Notes: generated from the sequence alone by a model not told the origin. DNA of 64,000 bases from CAVPFA01 sp963703655 (GCA_963703655.1 CAVPFA010000004.1:496001-560000), one strand, 5' to 3'; shown: positions 25,627 to 35,388, numbered from the stretch's first letter. Made by a program: numbers and translations.

Positions 25627-28600
25627 TCAAGCGGGAAGCGGGCCGATCGACCGCACGAGCAGATCCTCCTGCTCCAGGAGATGGATGGCGCTGGATCCTG
25701 TGGCAGGGCTCCCGGCCGGGTCCCGGCTCACGTGGCGCAGCTTGTACCTGGTCCCGAGCAGCCGGTGCAGGCGCCCGTGAGCGAACAGCCAGGCGCCCAT
25801 GTTCTCCGGCTCCTCTTGGAGCCAAACCACCTCGGTCGCGACGGGATAGGCCGCCAGCAGGTCGGAGATCTGCTGTTCCGGCCACGGATAGAGCTGCTCG
25901 ACGCCGCGCCACGGCGATCGGCGTTGCTCCCGCCTCGACGATGCGGTCGCGACGCGCCATCGCCTCGTAGGCCACCTTCCCGCTGCACAGCACCACCCGC
26001 TCGACAGCCGTCCGGTCGACTGCCTCGTCGTCGAGCACCTCTTGCCAGCCGCCTTGGACGAACAGCCCGATGGGCGAGCGCGCCTGGCGGGCACGCAGCA
26101 GCGACTTCGGCGTCATCACGATCAGCGGCCGGCGCGTGCTCCGATGGGCTTGGGCGCGCAGGAGGTGGAAGTACTGCGCGGCTGTCGTCGGCTGAGACAC
26201 CGTCATGTTGCCGTCGGCACTCATCGACAAGAAACGTTCCAGCCGCGCAGAGGAGTGCTCCGGCCCCTGTCCCTCGTAGCCGTGCGGAAGGAGCATCGTG
26301 AGCGCCGAGTACTGCCCCCACTTCTCGCCGGCGGCGGCGAGGAAGTTGTCGATCACGATCTGAGCGCCGTTGGCGAAGTCGCCGAATTGCGCCTCCCAAG
26401 CCACGAGTGCCTCTGAGCTCTCGACGGAGTAGCCGTACTCGAAACCGAGCGCCGCGTACTCCGACAACAGTGAGTCATGGACCATGAAGCGGCCCGCTGG
26501 GCGCTCGCCCGGCTCGTCGCCCATCGTTTCGCCGACATGCGCAAGCGGGACGTACTCAGCCCCCGTCTCGTAGTCGAAGAGCACCGAATGGCGCTGGCTG
26601 AAGGTTCCGCGGCGGGTGTCCTGGCCGGCGAGCCGGACGTCGTAACCGTCGTTGAGCACACTCCCGAACGCCAATGCCTCCCCGAGCGCCCAGTCGACCT
26701 CTCCGGCCGCATAGAGCTCGGCGCGGTGATGGAACTGGCGCGCGAGCTTGGGGTGGACGTTGAAGCCCGGCGGAGGCTCGTGGATCGTTTCTGCCAGCGC
26801 ATCGAGAGTCGAGCGGTCTACGCCGGTCGCAACGAGCGAGAGGGGCGGAGGCTCGTCGGCCGGCGGAGGCGGAAGGTGGTCGATCCGCGGCGGGGCGGCG
26901 GCGCGGGTCTCGTCGAGCGCCGATTGAAGCCGGGCGGAGAAGTCCTCCAAGGCACGCTCGGCCTGCTCGATGGTGATGTCGCCGCGCTTGACAAGCGTCT
27001 CGGTGTAGAGCTTGCGGACCGAGCGGTGCTGCTCGATCTGCTTGTACATGAGCGGCTGGGTGTAGCTCGGGTCGTCCCCCTCGTTGTGGCCGTGGAGCCG
27101 GTAACAGACCATGTCGATCACGACGTCCTTGGAGAACTGCTGGCGGAATTCCACGGCAAGCCGGCCGACGCGCACGCAGGCCTCCGGGTCGTCGCCGTTC
27201 ACGTGGAAGATCGGGGCCTGCACCGTCTTCGCGACGTCGGTCGGGTACACCGAGGACCGAGCCGCCACAACCGGGGTCGTGAAACCGAGCTGATTGTTGA
27301 TCACCAGGTGGACGGTCCCGCCCGTCCTGTAGCCGTCGAGCTGTGAGAGCTCGAGCGTCTCGGCGACGACGCCCTGGCCGGCGAACGCCGCGTCACCGTG
27401 GATGAGCACCGGCAGTACGGGGAAGGTCCCGACATCCTGGCGCTGATCCTGCCGGGCGCGTGCGATGCCTTCGACGACGGGGTCGACCGCCTCGAGATGC
27501 GACGGATTGGAAGCGAGCGTCACCGGCAGCTCGAGGCCGTGGCGTGCGACGAATTTGCCGGAGGCGCCCTTGTGATACTTCACGTCGCCGGAGCCCTGGA
27601 CGCTCTCGGGATCGAGATTGCCCTCGAATTCGGCGAAGATCTCGCCGTAGGACTTGCCGACGATGTTGGCGAGGACGTTGAGCCGGCCCCGGTGGGCCAT
27701 CCCGAGCACGGCCTCCTCGACGCCGGCCTGAGCCGCCTCGTCCAAGATGGCGTCGAGCAAGGGGATCGCCGACTCCGCCCCCTCGAGGCCGAAGCGTTTC
27801 TGGCCCACGTAGCGAGTGTGCAAAAAGCGCTCGAAGGCCTCCGCCGCGTTGAGTCGCTCGAGAACGTGGTGCTGCTCTTCAGGTGTGAGGGTGCCGGGCA
27901 CGCCTTCCACGTGGTGCTGGATCCACCGTTTCTGCTCGGGATCCTGGATGTGCATGTACTCGATGCCGATCGTCCGGCAGTACGCGTCGCGAAGGACGTC
28001 GAGCACGTGGCCGAGCTGGAGCTCGGCGTCGTCGCCGAGGCCCTCGACGACGAAGCTCCGGTCGAGGTCGAAGATGGTGATGCCATGGGTCAAGGGGTCG
28101 AGCTCGGGGTGAAGAGCGGGGGCCACTGTCCCGAGCGGGTCCAGGTTGGCCAGGAGGTGGCCCCGGACCCGGTAGAGATTGACGAGCTGCTGGACCCTCG
28201 CCTGCTTCACGAGCCTGCCGTGCACGCCCTCGCCGGAACGGACCGGGTTGACGTCCTTGTGCCAGCGGGCCGGGTTGTAGGGAACGGCGAGGGAGACGAA
28301 CACCTCGTCGTAGAAGTCGTGCTCGCCTACCAGGAGCTCGTGCACCCGCGATAAGAAGAGCCCCGATTCGGCGCCCTGGATGATGCGATGGTCGTAGGTG
28401 GACGTGAGGATGACGACCTTGCCCACCCCCAGCTCGGCCAGCACCTCCGGGTCAGTGGCCGCGAATTCGGCCGGGTAGCCGAGTGCTCCGACCCCGATGA
28501 TCGCGCCCTGGCCGGCCATGAGGCGCGGCACCGACTGCGTCGTTCCGAGGGTTCCGGGGTTCGTGATGGTGACCGTGACGCCGGCGAAGTCGTCGACCGA

Positions 28601-29389
28601 CAGCTTGTTGGTCCGCACCTTGCGCACGAGCTCTTCGTAGGCATGCACGAACTGGGAGAACTCGAGCGTGTCGGCATCCCGCACGCAAGGCACGAGCAGC
28701 GTCCGGCCGCCGCCGGGTCGCTCGTGGTCGACGGCGATCCCGAGCCCCACGTGCTCGTGGCGGATCACCCCTGGCGTGCCGGTTCCGTCGATGTCGGCTA
28801 CGAACGACGAGTTCAACGCCGGCACGGAACCGAGCGCCTTGACGACGGCCCAGGCGATCAGGTGCGTGAAGCTCACCTTGCCACCGATGGTCCGGGCGAG
28901 CTGATCGTTTATGACCGCCCGGTTGACCTCGAGAAGCTTGGCCGGCACGGGGTGAACGCTCGTCGCGGTCGGGACGGCGAGGCTGGCGCTCATGTTCTCC
29001 ACGACGCGAGCAGCGGCCCCTCGGAGCGGTACGCCGACCTGTCCGGCCGGAAGCTTCGCTTCGTCCGGGCTGCTGGCCGATGGCGGTGCCTGAGCCGTGC
29101 TGGCAGTGCCGGGTGGCTGCACGGCTTCGGCGGCGGGCTCGGCGGCTTGGCCGGGCGGCTCGGCGGCTTGGCCGAGCGGCTCGGCGGCTTGGCCGGGCGG
29201 CTCGGCGGCGAGGCTCGCTTCGGGCTCCTGAGGAGCCCCGCGGCCGCGGTAATCGGCGAAGAACTCCCGCCAGCTCTCGCTTACCGACTGAGGATCAGCC
29301 CGGTAGGACTCGTACATCTCCTCGACGAGCCAGGCGTTTGCGCCGTAGGCGCCCGCGAGCCCGTCAGTGCTCGGTCGGTCCGCCATCAA
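25627..29389 (-). CDS. kgd: Multifunctional 2-oxoglutarate metabolism enzyme Kgd, interrupted by a frameshift
   Basis: About 1250 residues. It joins an N-terminal E1-type tag (ANAWLVEEMYESYRADP), a Pro/Ala linker with 21-base repeats, an E2-like succinyltransferase domain (ending DHRIIQGAESGLFLSR, no lipoyl domain) and the thiamine-dependent E1 domain (GDAAFAGQGVV to VINNQLGF for TPP, RLHGHNEGDDPSYTQP). This fused form is typical of Actinobacteria and decarboxylates 2-oxoglutarate in the TCA cycle. The frame is lost near 25900-25910. Upstream it reads EAGATPIAV; family sequence resumes in another frame at VEQLYPWPEQ and runs to a stop at 25627. One extra G in GCGCGGCG explains it. Without correction the enzyme lacks its last 90 or so residues. 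Confidence 0.92.
29136..29208 (-). repeat. 21-bp in-frame tandem repeat in the kgd linker
   Basis: Three near-identical 21-base units plus a partial fourth encode AEPPGQA / AEPLGQA / AEPPGQA / AEP in the flexible linker between the Kgd N-terminal tag and its acyltransferase domain. The length is a multiple of three, so copy-number change would not break the frame. Confidence 0.85.
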
Positions 29390-29492
29390 CCACGATGCTA
29401 CCGGCCGGTACGCCGGCTCGACCTCGGGCTAAATGTCCCACGGTTTTAAATGTCAAGCGAGTGTTCGTGAACTTCGCTTCGAGCAAGTTGAG

Positions 29493-30728
29493 CTAGTGGC
29501 GCGATGCGACCGTTACCGAGAAGTCGACTTGCTGGCTGCCGCCGGTGGCGGGACCGGACCCCGCCTCGAACGAGAACCGCTTCGAGGAGAGGGTCGTGAT
29601 ACTGACGATGTATTCGTTGCCGACGTCGCCTGCGATCAGCTCCTTCCCACCGGGGAGCCAACGGGCCCAGGCGACGTCCTCGCCGAGCCGGAGCCGCGCC
29701 CCTGTGACGAGCCGCACGACTCCGCTGCTGGTATCGACGACCGCCAGCTCCGCCGATCCGCCGCCGCCTCCGGGACCGCGGTGCACGAACACCGCCAGCT
29801 CGCGCCCGTCCGGCGAGAAGGCGCCGCCGGCAGCGAAACCGAATCGGAACGGGCTGAGTAGCGTCTTGGACGCCAGCGTCGATGTGTTAGTGAGCTCGAT
29901 TGGGCAGGTCGTCGGCGACCGGCAGCCCGCGGGTATCCAGGCGAGCAAGCCGGAGCGACCACCCGGTGGGGTGTAGGCGCCGATGATCCCGTAGTACTCA
30001 AGGATCCTGCCGACGAACTTCACGGTCCTGGTCCCGGGGCTCCATACAGCGATCTCGGTGGGACGCGAAGTCATCGCGTCGGAGGTGGACTGGACAAGGA
30101 TGCCGTCTCCAACTGCGACCCCGAAGCCACCGGGCAGGTACCAGCCGGTCGGGAGTACGAGCCGCCTGGGTGCACCCCGCCCGGACGCGGGCAACTGGAT
30201 CAGGCTGGCATCGTCCCCCTGCGAGATGTAGAGGTTGCGCCCGTCGGCCGACGGGAAGATCCACTGGCCGGGCGCCACGTTGTGGATCCTGCCAGTCGCG
30301 ATGTCCAGCTCCTGGACGACCTCTGACCAGTGGCCGAGCGAGGGCACGAAGGTCCCCGCTGTGTCGACCCAGTACACGCGGCCGCTGGCCGCTACGAGCG
30401 GCGTGGTCGGGTCCGCGCCTACCTCGGCCACGACCCGCTGGGTCAGGGCCGTCAGGTTTCCGAGGTGAAGCCGGTTGTTGTAGTCCACCCACGCAACCAC
30501 GCCCGACCTGGATCCGCCCTCGTTCGCGCCCGAGCTCCCCGAAGGCGAGCCACCGGTCCTCGGTTGCCCTGACGACAGGATCGCCGCCAGCACCGTCACC
30601 ACGACCGCAACAGCCAGGACGACTGCGAGGCCTGCGACCCTTATCCGGCGTCGCCTCCGTCGCGCCTCCTCGAAGAGCACCTGAACCGCGGGGGTGCTGG
30701 CTGGCCGGGGGCGCGGAGGGGCGATCAC
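29493..30728 (-). CDS. Membrane-anchored beta-propeller (TolB/WD40-like) protein
   Basis: 411 residues. An Arg-rich cytoplasmic segment (EEARRRRRRIRV) is followed by one membrane helix (about 31-51), a Ser/Gly linker, and a 350-residue extracytoplasmic domain. That domain has recurring beta-propeller blade patterns such as GGAFSPDGRELAVFV and WARWLPGGKELIAGDV. No catalytic motif is visible. It is divergent from the GntR regulator gene with only 44 bases between them, so that regulator may control it. Function unknown; a sensor or scaffold is possible. Confidence 0.7.
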   Translation of the reverse strand: MIAPPRPRPASTPAVQVLFEEARRRRRRIRVAGLAVVLAVAVVVTVLAAILSSGQPRTGGSPSGSSGANEGGSRSGVVAWVDYNNRLHLGNLTALTQRVVAEVGADPTTPLVAASGRVYWVDTAGTFVPSLGHWSEVVQELDIATGRIHNVAPGQWIFPSADGRNLYISQGDDASLIQLPASGRGAPRRLVLPTGWYLPGGFGVAVGDGILVQSTSDAMTSRPTEIAVWSPGTRTVKFVGRILEYYGIIGAYTPPGGRSGLLAWIPAGCRSPTTCPIELTNTSTLASKTLLSPFRFGFAAGGAFSPDGRELAVFVHRGPGGGGGSAELAVVDTSSGVVRLVTGARLRLGEDVAWARWLPGGKELIAGDVGNEYIVSITTLSSKRFSFEAGSGPATGGSQQVDFSVTVASRH

Positions 30729-30772
30729 GGCGTCCTCGGCTTGCGAGCGGTGACTTTCATCATGGGACTACT

Positions 30773-31141
30773 ATGACTAGAACCATGTTCCGTGTCAACG
30801 TCGACCGCTCGGATCCGCTCCCCCTGCACGATCAGGTCGCCGCGCAGATCCGCCGAGCCATCGCGGAGGGGGAGGCGGGCCCAGGCGAGCGGCTTCCCTT
30901 GGCGAAGGACCTCGCGGCGGTGCTCGGGGTCAACAAGAACACTGTGCTTCGCGCTATGCACATCCTGAGGGAGGAGGGGCTCCTCGAGTTCCGGCGCGGA
31001 CGCGGCATCACCGTCTCGGGCACCGCCGAGCGTGGTGCGGTCCTCACCCAGGTGCGAAACCTCGTCGAGTTCGCCCGCCACCGAGGTTACGGCCGCACCG
31101 AGATCATCGAGATGATCCGGGACCTGCCCCAGGGCGGCTAA
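30773..31141 (+). CDS. GntR family regulator, short YtrA-like type
   Basis: 122 residues. The N-terminal winged helix-turn-helix is clear (PLHDQVAAQIRRAIAEGE, GERLPLAKDLAAVLGVNKNT, VLRAMHILREEGLLEFRRG). Only about 40 residues follow, as in the YtrA subfamily that usually controls ABC transporters or membrane proteins. The start is either ATG at 30773 or ATG at 30785; the second is supported by conservation of the MFRVNVDRSDPLPLHDQ start. A possible -10 (TACTAT, 30769-30774) would place transcription close to the second ATG, so the message may be nearly leaderless. Confidence 0.85.
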   Translation: MTRTMFRVNVDRSDPLPLHDQVAAQIRRAIAEGEAGPGERLPLAKDLAAVLGVNKNTVLRAMHILREEGLLEFRRGRGITVSGTAERGAVLTQVRNLVEFARHRGYGRTEIIEMIRDLPQGG

Positions 31142-31438
31142 TCCGAGACCAGGCGACGCCCTCGCCGTGAGCGGACCGGGGACGGCGCCGCTGCGTGGCG
31201 CTACTCGTCGACCAGCCCGGTCGAAGCCTGGTGGTGCGCAACGCAGCCAGAGCCCAAAGCCCTGCGCGAGACGGTGCTCACCCGCCGGCGGCTCGGTTGA
31301 CCAGCCTCACCTACTCAACAGCCGAAGTGCTCGATCCCTATTAGCGTGTGAGCGTGAAGCTCGCCGTAGGTGCCTGGTGAAGATCTCTTCACCGCGCCCC
31401 GCTGTCTCGAGACCGGTGCCGGCTGCAGGGATCCGACG

Positions 31439-31669
31439 GTGACCACGCGAGCGGTGGTGCGCACTGTCGAGCCCGGCAACGACGTGCGTTGCGTGCGTTG
31501 CACCAAGCAGATCAAGTTCGCCGCGCGTACCCATCCGCGCCAGGTCATCGCGAACGTCTACATCGACGGAGCCTGGAATCGGGTCGACCACTTCCACGAG
31601 GAGTGCTATCTCGACGCGGACGAGCCCTATGGGCCCATTGACAGGCTCGGCGGCCCGTTCGCGGGCTGA
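31439..31669 (+). CDS. Small conserved zinc-binding protein of unknown function
   Basis: 76 residues from GTG at 31439. The conserved part has CVRC, then KQIKFAARTHPRQVIANVY, then VDHFHEECY. The two Cys, the His pair and the last Cys could bind one zinc. I recall similar small proteins in other Actinobacteria, without known function. The bases between the GntR gene and this start (31142-31438) show no gene or clear signal. The start is chosen because upstream in-frame sequence is not conserved-looking. Confidence 0.6.
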   Translation: MTTRAVVRTVEPGNDVRCVRCTKQIKFAARTHPRQVIANVYIDGAWNRVDHFHEECYLDADEPYGPIDRLGGPFAG

Positions 31670-31692
31670 CGCGCAACAGCCGGAGCCCATTG

Positions 31693-32517
31693 GTGACGAA
31701 GGAAGTCGAGCCTTTGACGTCCCGTCGGCTGTACGTGGAAGAGACGCGAGCCGACGCCGGCCCAGGCGCTCCTCTCGTAGCGTGCATTCACGGTTCGATG
31801 GATCGCCACGCAAGCTTCGCTCGGCTGCGAGCCCGGCTCGCGCCGATGTGCGACGTGCTCTTGTACGACCGGAGGGGTTACGCGGCGTCCCGGAACGTCG
31901 ATCCTCCGGCGACGGGCATCGATGACCACGTCGCCGACTTGTTCGTCCTCCTCGAAGGCCGGCGCGCCGTGCTCTTCGGGCACAGCTACGGAGGCGACGT
32001 CGCGCTTGCGCTCGCCGAGCGCCACCCCGAGCTTGTCTCGGCGGCAGTGGTTTTCGAGGCTCCCCTCCCCTGGCTCGATTTCTGGCACGCGCCCGGACCC
32101 GCTCGCGATCATCCGGCCTGGGCCGCGCCGACACCAGGGGAGGCGGCCGAACTTTTCATCCGGCGCACGATCGGCGATCGGCGCTACGAACGGATACCGG
32201 CTGCAACCCGCGCCGAAATGGCGAAAGACGGCCCAGCGCTCATGACGGAGCTAACGACCATTCGTGAGTACCCACCTCCGTTCGACCCACACGTGGTCGA
32301 GGTGCCCGTCCTCGTGGCGTGGGGAAGCGAAACCGTCGAGCGCCACCGGCGCGGCGCCCATTGGCTTGCCGCCTCGTTGCCGCACGCAACCGAGCACATG
32401 GTTCGGGGAGCCCGCCACAACGGACACCGCACGCACTCGAAGGAGCTCGCGCAGCTCGTCCTTGAAGCGGCCGCGCTCGCGTCCGGCGAACCCGATCGAA
32501 AGAGAGCCTCGACGTGA
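31693..32517 (+). CDS. Alpha/beta hydrolase fold protein
   Basis: 274 residues. The oxyanion-loop motif is IHGSMD, the nucleophile elbow GHSYGGDVAL supplies the catalytic Ser, VLVAWGSET lies near the acid region, and GARHNGHRTH carries the probable catalytic His. It fits small-molecule esterases or hydrolases, substrate unknown. GTG at 31693 is favoured over TTG at 31690 because GGAG lies seven bases upstream. The stop overlaps the next start (GTGA), so it is coupled to the epimerase gene. Confidence 0.82.
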   Translation: MTKEVEPLTSRRLYVEETRADAGPGAPLVACIHGSMDRHASFARLRARLAPMCDVLLYDRRGYAASRNVDPPATGIDDHVADLFVLLEGRRAVLFGHSYGGDVALALAERHPELVSAAVVFEAPLPWLDFWHAPGPARDHPAWAAPTPGEAAELFIRRTIGDRRYERIPAATRAEMAKDGPALMTELTTIREYPPPFDPHVVEVPVLVAWGSETVERHRRGAHWLAASLPHATEHMVRGARHNGHRTHSKELAQLVLEAAALASGEPDRKRAST

Positions 32518-33446
32518 GGGTCGTCGTGACCGGTGCCACCGGATTCATCGGCAGCACCGTCGTCAAGGCGCTACGAGAACGCGGAGACGAGGTCCACCCT
32601 GTCGTCCGCAGCGCCCCGGGCGCCGGCGAAGTAGGAATCGATCTGGCCAGGAGACGGATCGACGCGTCGCGGCTGCCGGGCCGGAGCCTGGAAGGCATCG
32701 ACGCTGCGGTCCATCTGGCCGGAGCCCCCATCACGACCCGTTGGAGCGCGAAGCGCCTCGAGATCATCCGTTCGAGCCGAGTTGCGGTCGGCGATGTGCT
32801 CGCGCGTTCGCTCGCCTCCCTCGAGCGCCCGCCGGCCGTCCTCGTGTCGGGCTCGGCCGTCGGAATCTATGGCGATCGAGGCGAGGAGATACTCGACGAG
32901 GCAAGCGCCCAGGGGGCCGGGGTCCTTGCCGATATGTGCCGCTCCTGGGAAGCCAGCAGCGCGCCGGCGGCCGAGCGAGGCATTCGAGTCGTCACGATCC
33001 GCACCGGCGTCGTCCTCGGGGGGAACGGCGGCGCCGAGGGCGGGATCCTCAAGGTGGAGGTCCCGATCTTCAAGCTCGGGCTAGGTGCCCGGCTCGGCGA
33101 CGGCCGGCAGTGGACCAGCTGGGTGGCGCTCGACGACGAGGTCGCTGTCGTGCTCCGCGCGATCGACGACAGCGAGCTCTCCGGGCCCGTGAACTCGACC
33201 GCTCCGTATCCGGTGCGCAATCGTGAGCTGACCGACGCGATCGCGCGTGCACTCGGGCGCCGCGTCCGGCTTGCGGCGCCCCCGACGGCGCTCAGGCTCG
33301 CTCTCGGCCGCGGGACAGCCGATGAGCTCCTGCTCGCCAGCCAGAGGGCGCTCCCCAAGAAACTGCAGGACGCCGGCTACGTCCACGCTTATGCCCACCT
33401 CGACGATGCCCTCTCGGCTGCGCTCGAGACCCGCGGCCGGCGGTGA
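32514..33446 (+). CDS. TIGR01777 family NAD(P)-binding epimerase-like protein (YfcH type)
   Basis: 310 residues. The Rossmann motif is GATGFIGSTVVKAL at the N-terminus, followed by VHLAGAPITTRWSAKR, the SGSAVGIYGDRGEE segment containing the YG pair of this family, RTGVVLGGNGGA, and a C-terminal SQRALPKKLQDAGY. These are the standard landmarks of TIGR01777 proteins, which are extended short-chain dehydrogenases of unknown substrate. GTG start, four-base overlap with the hydrolase gene. Confidence 0.9.
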   Translation: MRVVVTGATGFIGSTVVKALRERGDEVHPVVRSAPGAGEVGIDLARRRIDASRLPGRSLEGIDAAVHLAGAPITTRWSAKRLEIIRSSRVAVGDVLARSLASLERPPAVLVSGSAVGIYGDRGEEILDEASAQGAGVLADMCRSWEASSAPAAERGIRVVTIRTGVVLGGNGGAEGGILKVEVPIFKLGLGARLGDGRQWTSWVALDDEVAVVLRAIDDSELSGPVNSTAPYPVRNRELTDAIARALGRRVRLAAPPTALRLALGRGTADELLLASQRALPKKLQDAGYVHAYAHLDDALSAALETRGRR

Positions 33447-33452
33447 CGAGGG

Positions 33453-33487
33453 ACCGGAATTCCGCGATTCTTCGGGAAATTCCGGAC
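33453..33487. terminator. Inverted repeat after the epimerase gene
   Basis: CCGGAATT (33454-33461) and AATTCCGG (33478-33485) form an 8-bp stem around a 16-base loop, just past the epimerase stop and 24 bases before the IS end. There is no T-tract. It may be a terminator or a remnant of the sequence into which the IS inserted. Confidence 0.3.
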
Positions 33488-33510
33488 CTGTTGATACTTG
33501 TGTGGCCACA

Positions 33511-33532
33511 CAGGCTGTTGCAAAATGAAGCC
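33511..33532 (+). repeat. Left terminal inverted repeat of the IS
   Basis: CAGGCTGTTGCA followed by a looser GAA-CC match pairs with the right end. The first twelve bases are perfect; beyond that the match is partial. Confidence 0.75.
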
Positions 33533-33585
33533 CGTTCAATGGCAGGGATCCACCACCTGGCTCTGTTGACCGCCGAGAATTTCTC

Positions 33586-35145
33586 ATGGCGCTGAGCTAT
33601 CTGCCAACGGACCGAGATCAGTTGTTCTTGGTCCCCCCGGACATGCGCGACTGGCTCCCTGCTGGGCACCTCCTATGGTTCGTGCTCGACGTGGTGGAGA
33701 GGATCGACACCTCCTCCCTGCACGCTCGCCACCCGAACGACGGCGTCGGGCGACGGGCCTTCGACCCCGACATGCTGCTGGCGCTGTTGGTGTACGCCTA
33801 CTGCACCGGGCAGCGTTCGAGCCGCAAGATCGAGCAGCTTTGCGAGGTCGACGTCGCCTACCGGGTGATCTCCGCCAACCACCCCCCGGACCACACCACC
33901 ATCGCCCGCTTCCGATCCGACAACGACGAGCTGGTCGCCAAGCTCTTCACTGACGTGCTCGCCCTCTGCGCCGCCACCGGCCTGGCGAGCGTCGGCGTAG
34001 TGGCGGTCGACGGCACCAAGATGGCAGCCAACGCGTCGAGAAAGACCAACCGCACCCGGGCCGACATCGAGGCAGAGGTGGACACGATGATGGCCGAGGC
34101 CGTGGCCGCCGACGCAACAGAAGACGAGCGCTTCGGCCCCAAGCGTGGCGACGAGCTCCCGCCCGATCTCGTCGACCCGGACACGCGCCGAGTACGCCTC
34201 GACGCCGCCCTGCAAGCCATCGAGGAACAGGAGCGATCGAGCCAAGCGGCCGAGGAGGCCGCCCGGGCCAAGCGGGCGGCAGCCGAGGCTGAGGCCGTCG
34301 CCAAGCACCAGGGTGTTACCGGCAGGCCGCCCAAGTGCGCCGACCCTCTCGCCCGAGCCGAGGCCGAGCTCCTCCGAGCGGTGGCCGATCAGGCCGCCCG
34401 CAACGCCGAATGGCGCCACCAGCGTGATGCCGCTCGGGCAGCAGGAGCGCCAGACCCTCCCCGGCCTGAGCGTGGTCGCCCCACGAGGGCACGCCGGCGC
34501 CTCGAAGCTATGAAGGCCTCGCCTCCGGCACCGCCAGCGCCGCCGCCCCCGGTACGTCTGAATATGACAGACCCTGATTCCCGGGTCATGAAGACCCACA
34601 ACGGCTGGGTGCAGGGCTACAACGCCCAGGCAGCCGTCAACGACCAGGGCATCGTGCTGAGCGCCAAGCTCACAAACGACCACAACGACGTCGGCCAATG
34701 CGTGCCGATGATGGCCGCCACCCGGGCCGACCTCGATGCCGCCGGCATCCAAGGACCCATCGGCACCATCCTGTTTGACGCCGGATATCTCTCCGAGGAC
34801 AACCTGCGAACCGACGGGCCGGACCGTCTCATCGCCACCACCAAGAGCTGGAAGCTGCGCCGGGAGGCCCGTGAGCTCGGCTTCGCCGAAGGCGATGCCC
34901 CGGCCGAAGCCTCGCCGATCGAGGCCATGGAGCATCGCCTGCGTACCGAGGACGGCGCGGCTCTCTACGGGCTGCGCCAGTGCACCGTCGAGCCGGCGTT
35001 CGGCGACATCAAGGAGAACCGGGGATATCGGCGCTTCATGCGGCGAGGGCTCGCCGCCTGCGACGCCGAATGGAAGCTCATCTGCGCCACCAAGAACATC
35101 ACCAAGATGTTCCGAGCCGGAGCGGTACTGCCTGATCTCGGCTGA
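33586..35145 (+). CDS. IS1182 family DDE transposase
   Basis: 519 residues, full length. The N-terminal IS1182/IS5-type domain starts LSYLPTDRDQLFLVPPDMRDWLP. The DDE triad is visible as VVAVDGTKM (first Asp), ILFDAGYLSE (second Asp) and VEPAFGDIKENRGYRRFMRRG (Glu). Between the first two is a charged Ala/Glu-rich insertion of about 150 residues, usual in this family. No internal stop or frameshift, so the element may still be active. Confidence 0.93.
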   Translation: MALSYLPTDRDQLFLVPPDMRDWLPAGHLLWFVLDVVERIDTSSLHARHPNDGVGRRAFDPDMLLALLVYAYCTGQRSSRKIEQLCEVDVAYRVISANHPPDHTTIARFRSDNDELVAKLFTDVLALCAATGLASVGVVAVDGTKMAANASRKTNRTRADIEAEVDTMMAEAVAADATEDERFGPKRGDELPPDLVDPDTRRVRLDAALQAIEEQERSSQAAEEAARAKRAAAEAEAVAKHQGVTGRPPKCADPLARAEAELLRAVADQAARNAEWRHQRDAARAAGAPDPPRPERGRPTRARRRLEAMKASPPAPPAPPPPVRLNMTDPDSRVMKTHNGWVQGYNAQAAVNDQGIVLSAKLTNDHNDVGQCVPMMAATRADLDAAGIQGPIGTILFDAGYLSEDNLRTDGPDRLIATTKSWKLRREARELGFAEGDAPAEASPIEAMEHRLRTEDGAALYGLRQCTVEPAFGDIKENRGYRRFMRRGLAACDAEWKLICATKNITKMFRAGAVLPDLG

Positions 35146-35258
35146 GGAAACGATGGGTGCCTGGACCCAACCCTGGAAACGAGTGCCCGGCCGACGAAGA
35201 TTCCCCTCGCCGCCTCGAAGACAATGGCTGACCGCCTGGGAACGCCCTGTCGGTCGCA

Positions 35259-35280
35259 CGGTTCAAACTGCAACAGCCTG
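35259..35280 (-). repeat. Right terminal inverted repeat of the IS
   Basis: TGCAACAGCCTG at 35269-35280 is the exact reverse complement of the first twelve bases of the left end; the inner bases GGTTCAAAC match only in part. Confidence 0.75.
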
Positions 35281-35330
35281 CACAGCCCACGAAACTATTA
35301 ACACGTGGGCCTGCCAGCCCCGGCCTTCGC

Positions 35331-35386
35331 CTACCCCGCCGGCCTTCGCCGGCACCGCCGGCCCCGCCGGCCTTCGCCGGCCGAGC
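35331..35386. terminator. GC-rich hairpin repeats after the nucleotidyltransferase gene
   Basis: Two perfect copies of GCCGGCCTTCGCCGGC and a weaker third form strong hairpins with four-base loops, directly downstream of the minus-strand nucleotidyltransferase stop and between it and the IS. They could stop transcription or protect the mRNA 3' end. No T-tract. Confidence 0.45.
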
Positions 35387-35388
35387 CC

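Larger units (their letters stand above)
33511..35280 (+). mobile_element. IS1182-like insertion sequence
   Basis: A 1770-bp element with one transposase gene. The left end begins CAGGCTGTTGCA and the right end finishes with its reverse complement TGCAACAGCCTG. Both ends are flanked by CACA (33507-33510 and 35281-35284), a likely 4-bp target duplication. The left flank is also a perfect 10-bp palindrome, TGTGGCCACA (33501-33510). The element lies between the epimerase gene and the nucleotidyltransferase gene and interrupts no recognisable gene. Confidence 0.8.

Noticed and set aside
33673..35259. 528-codon frame opposite the transposase
   Set aside because: Antisense shadow; the transposase has a complete DDE triad and family start.
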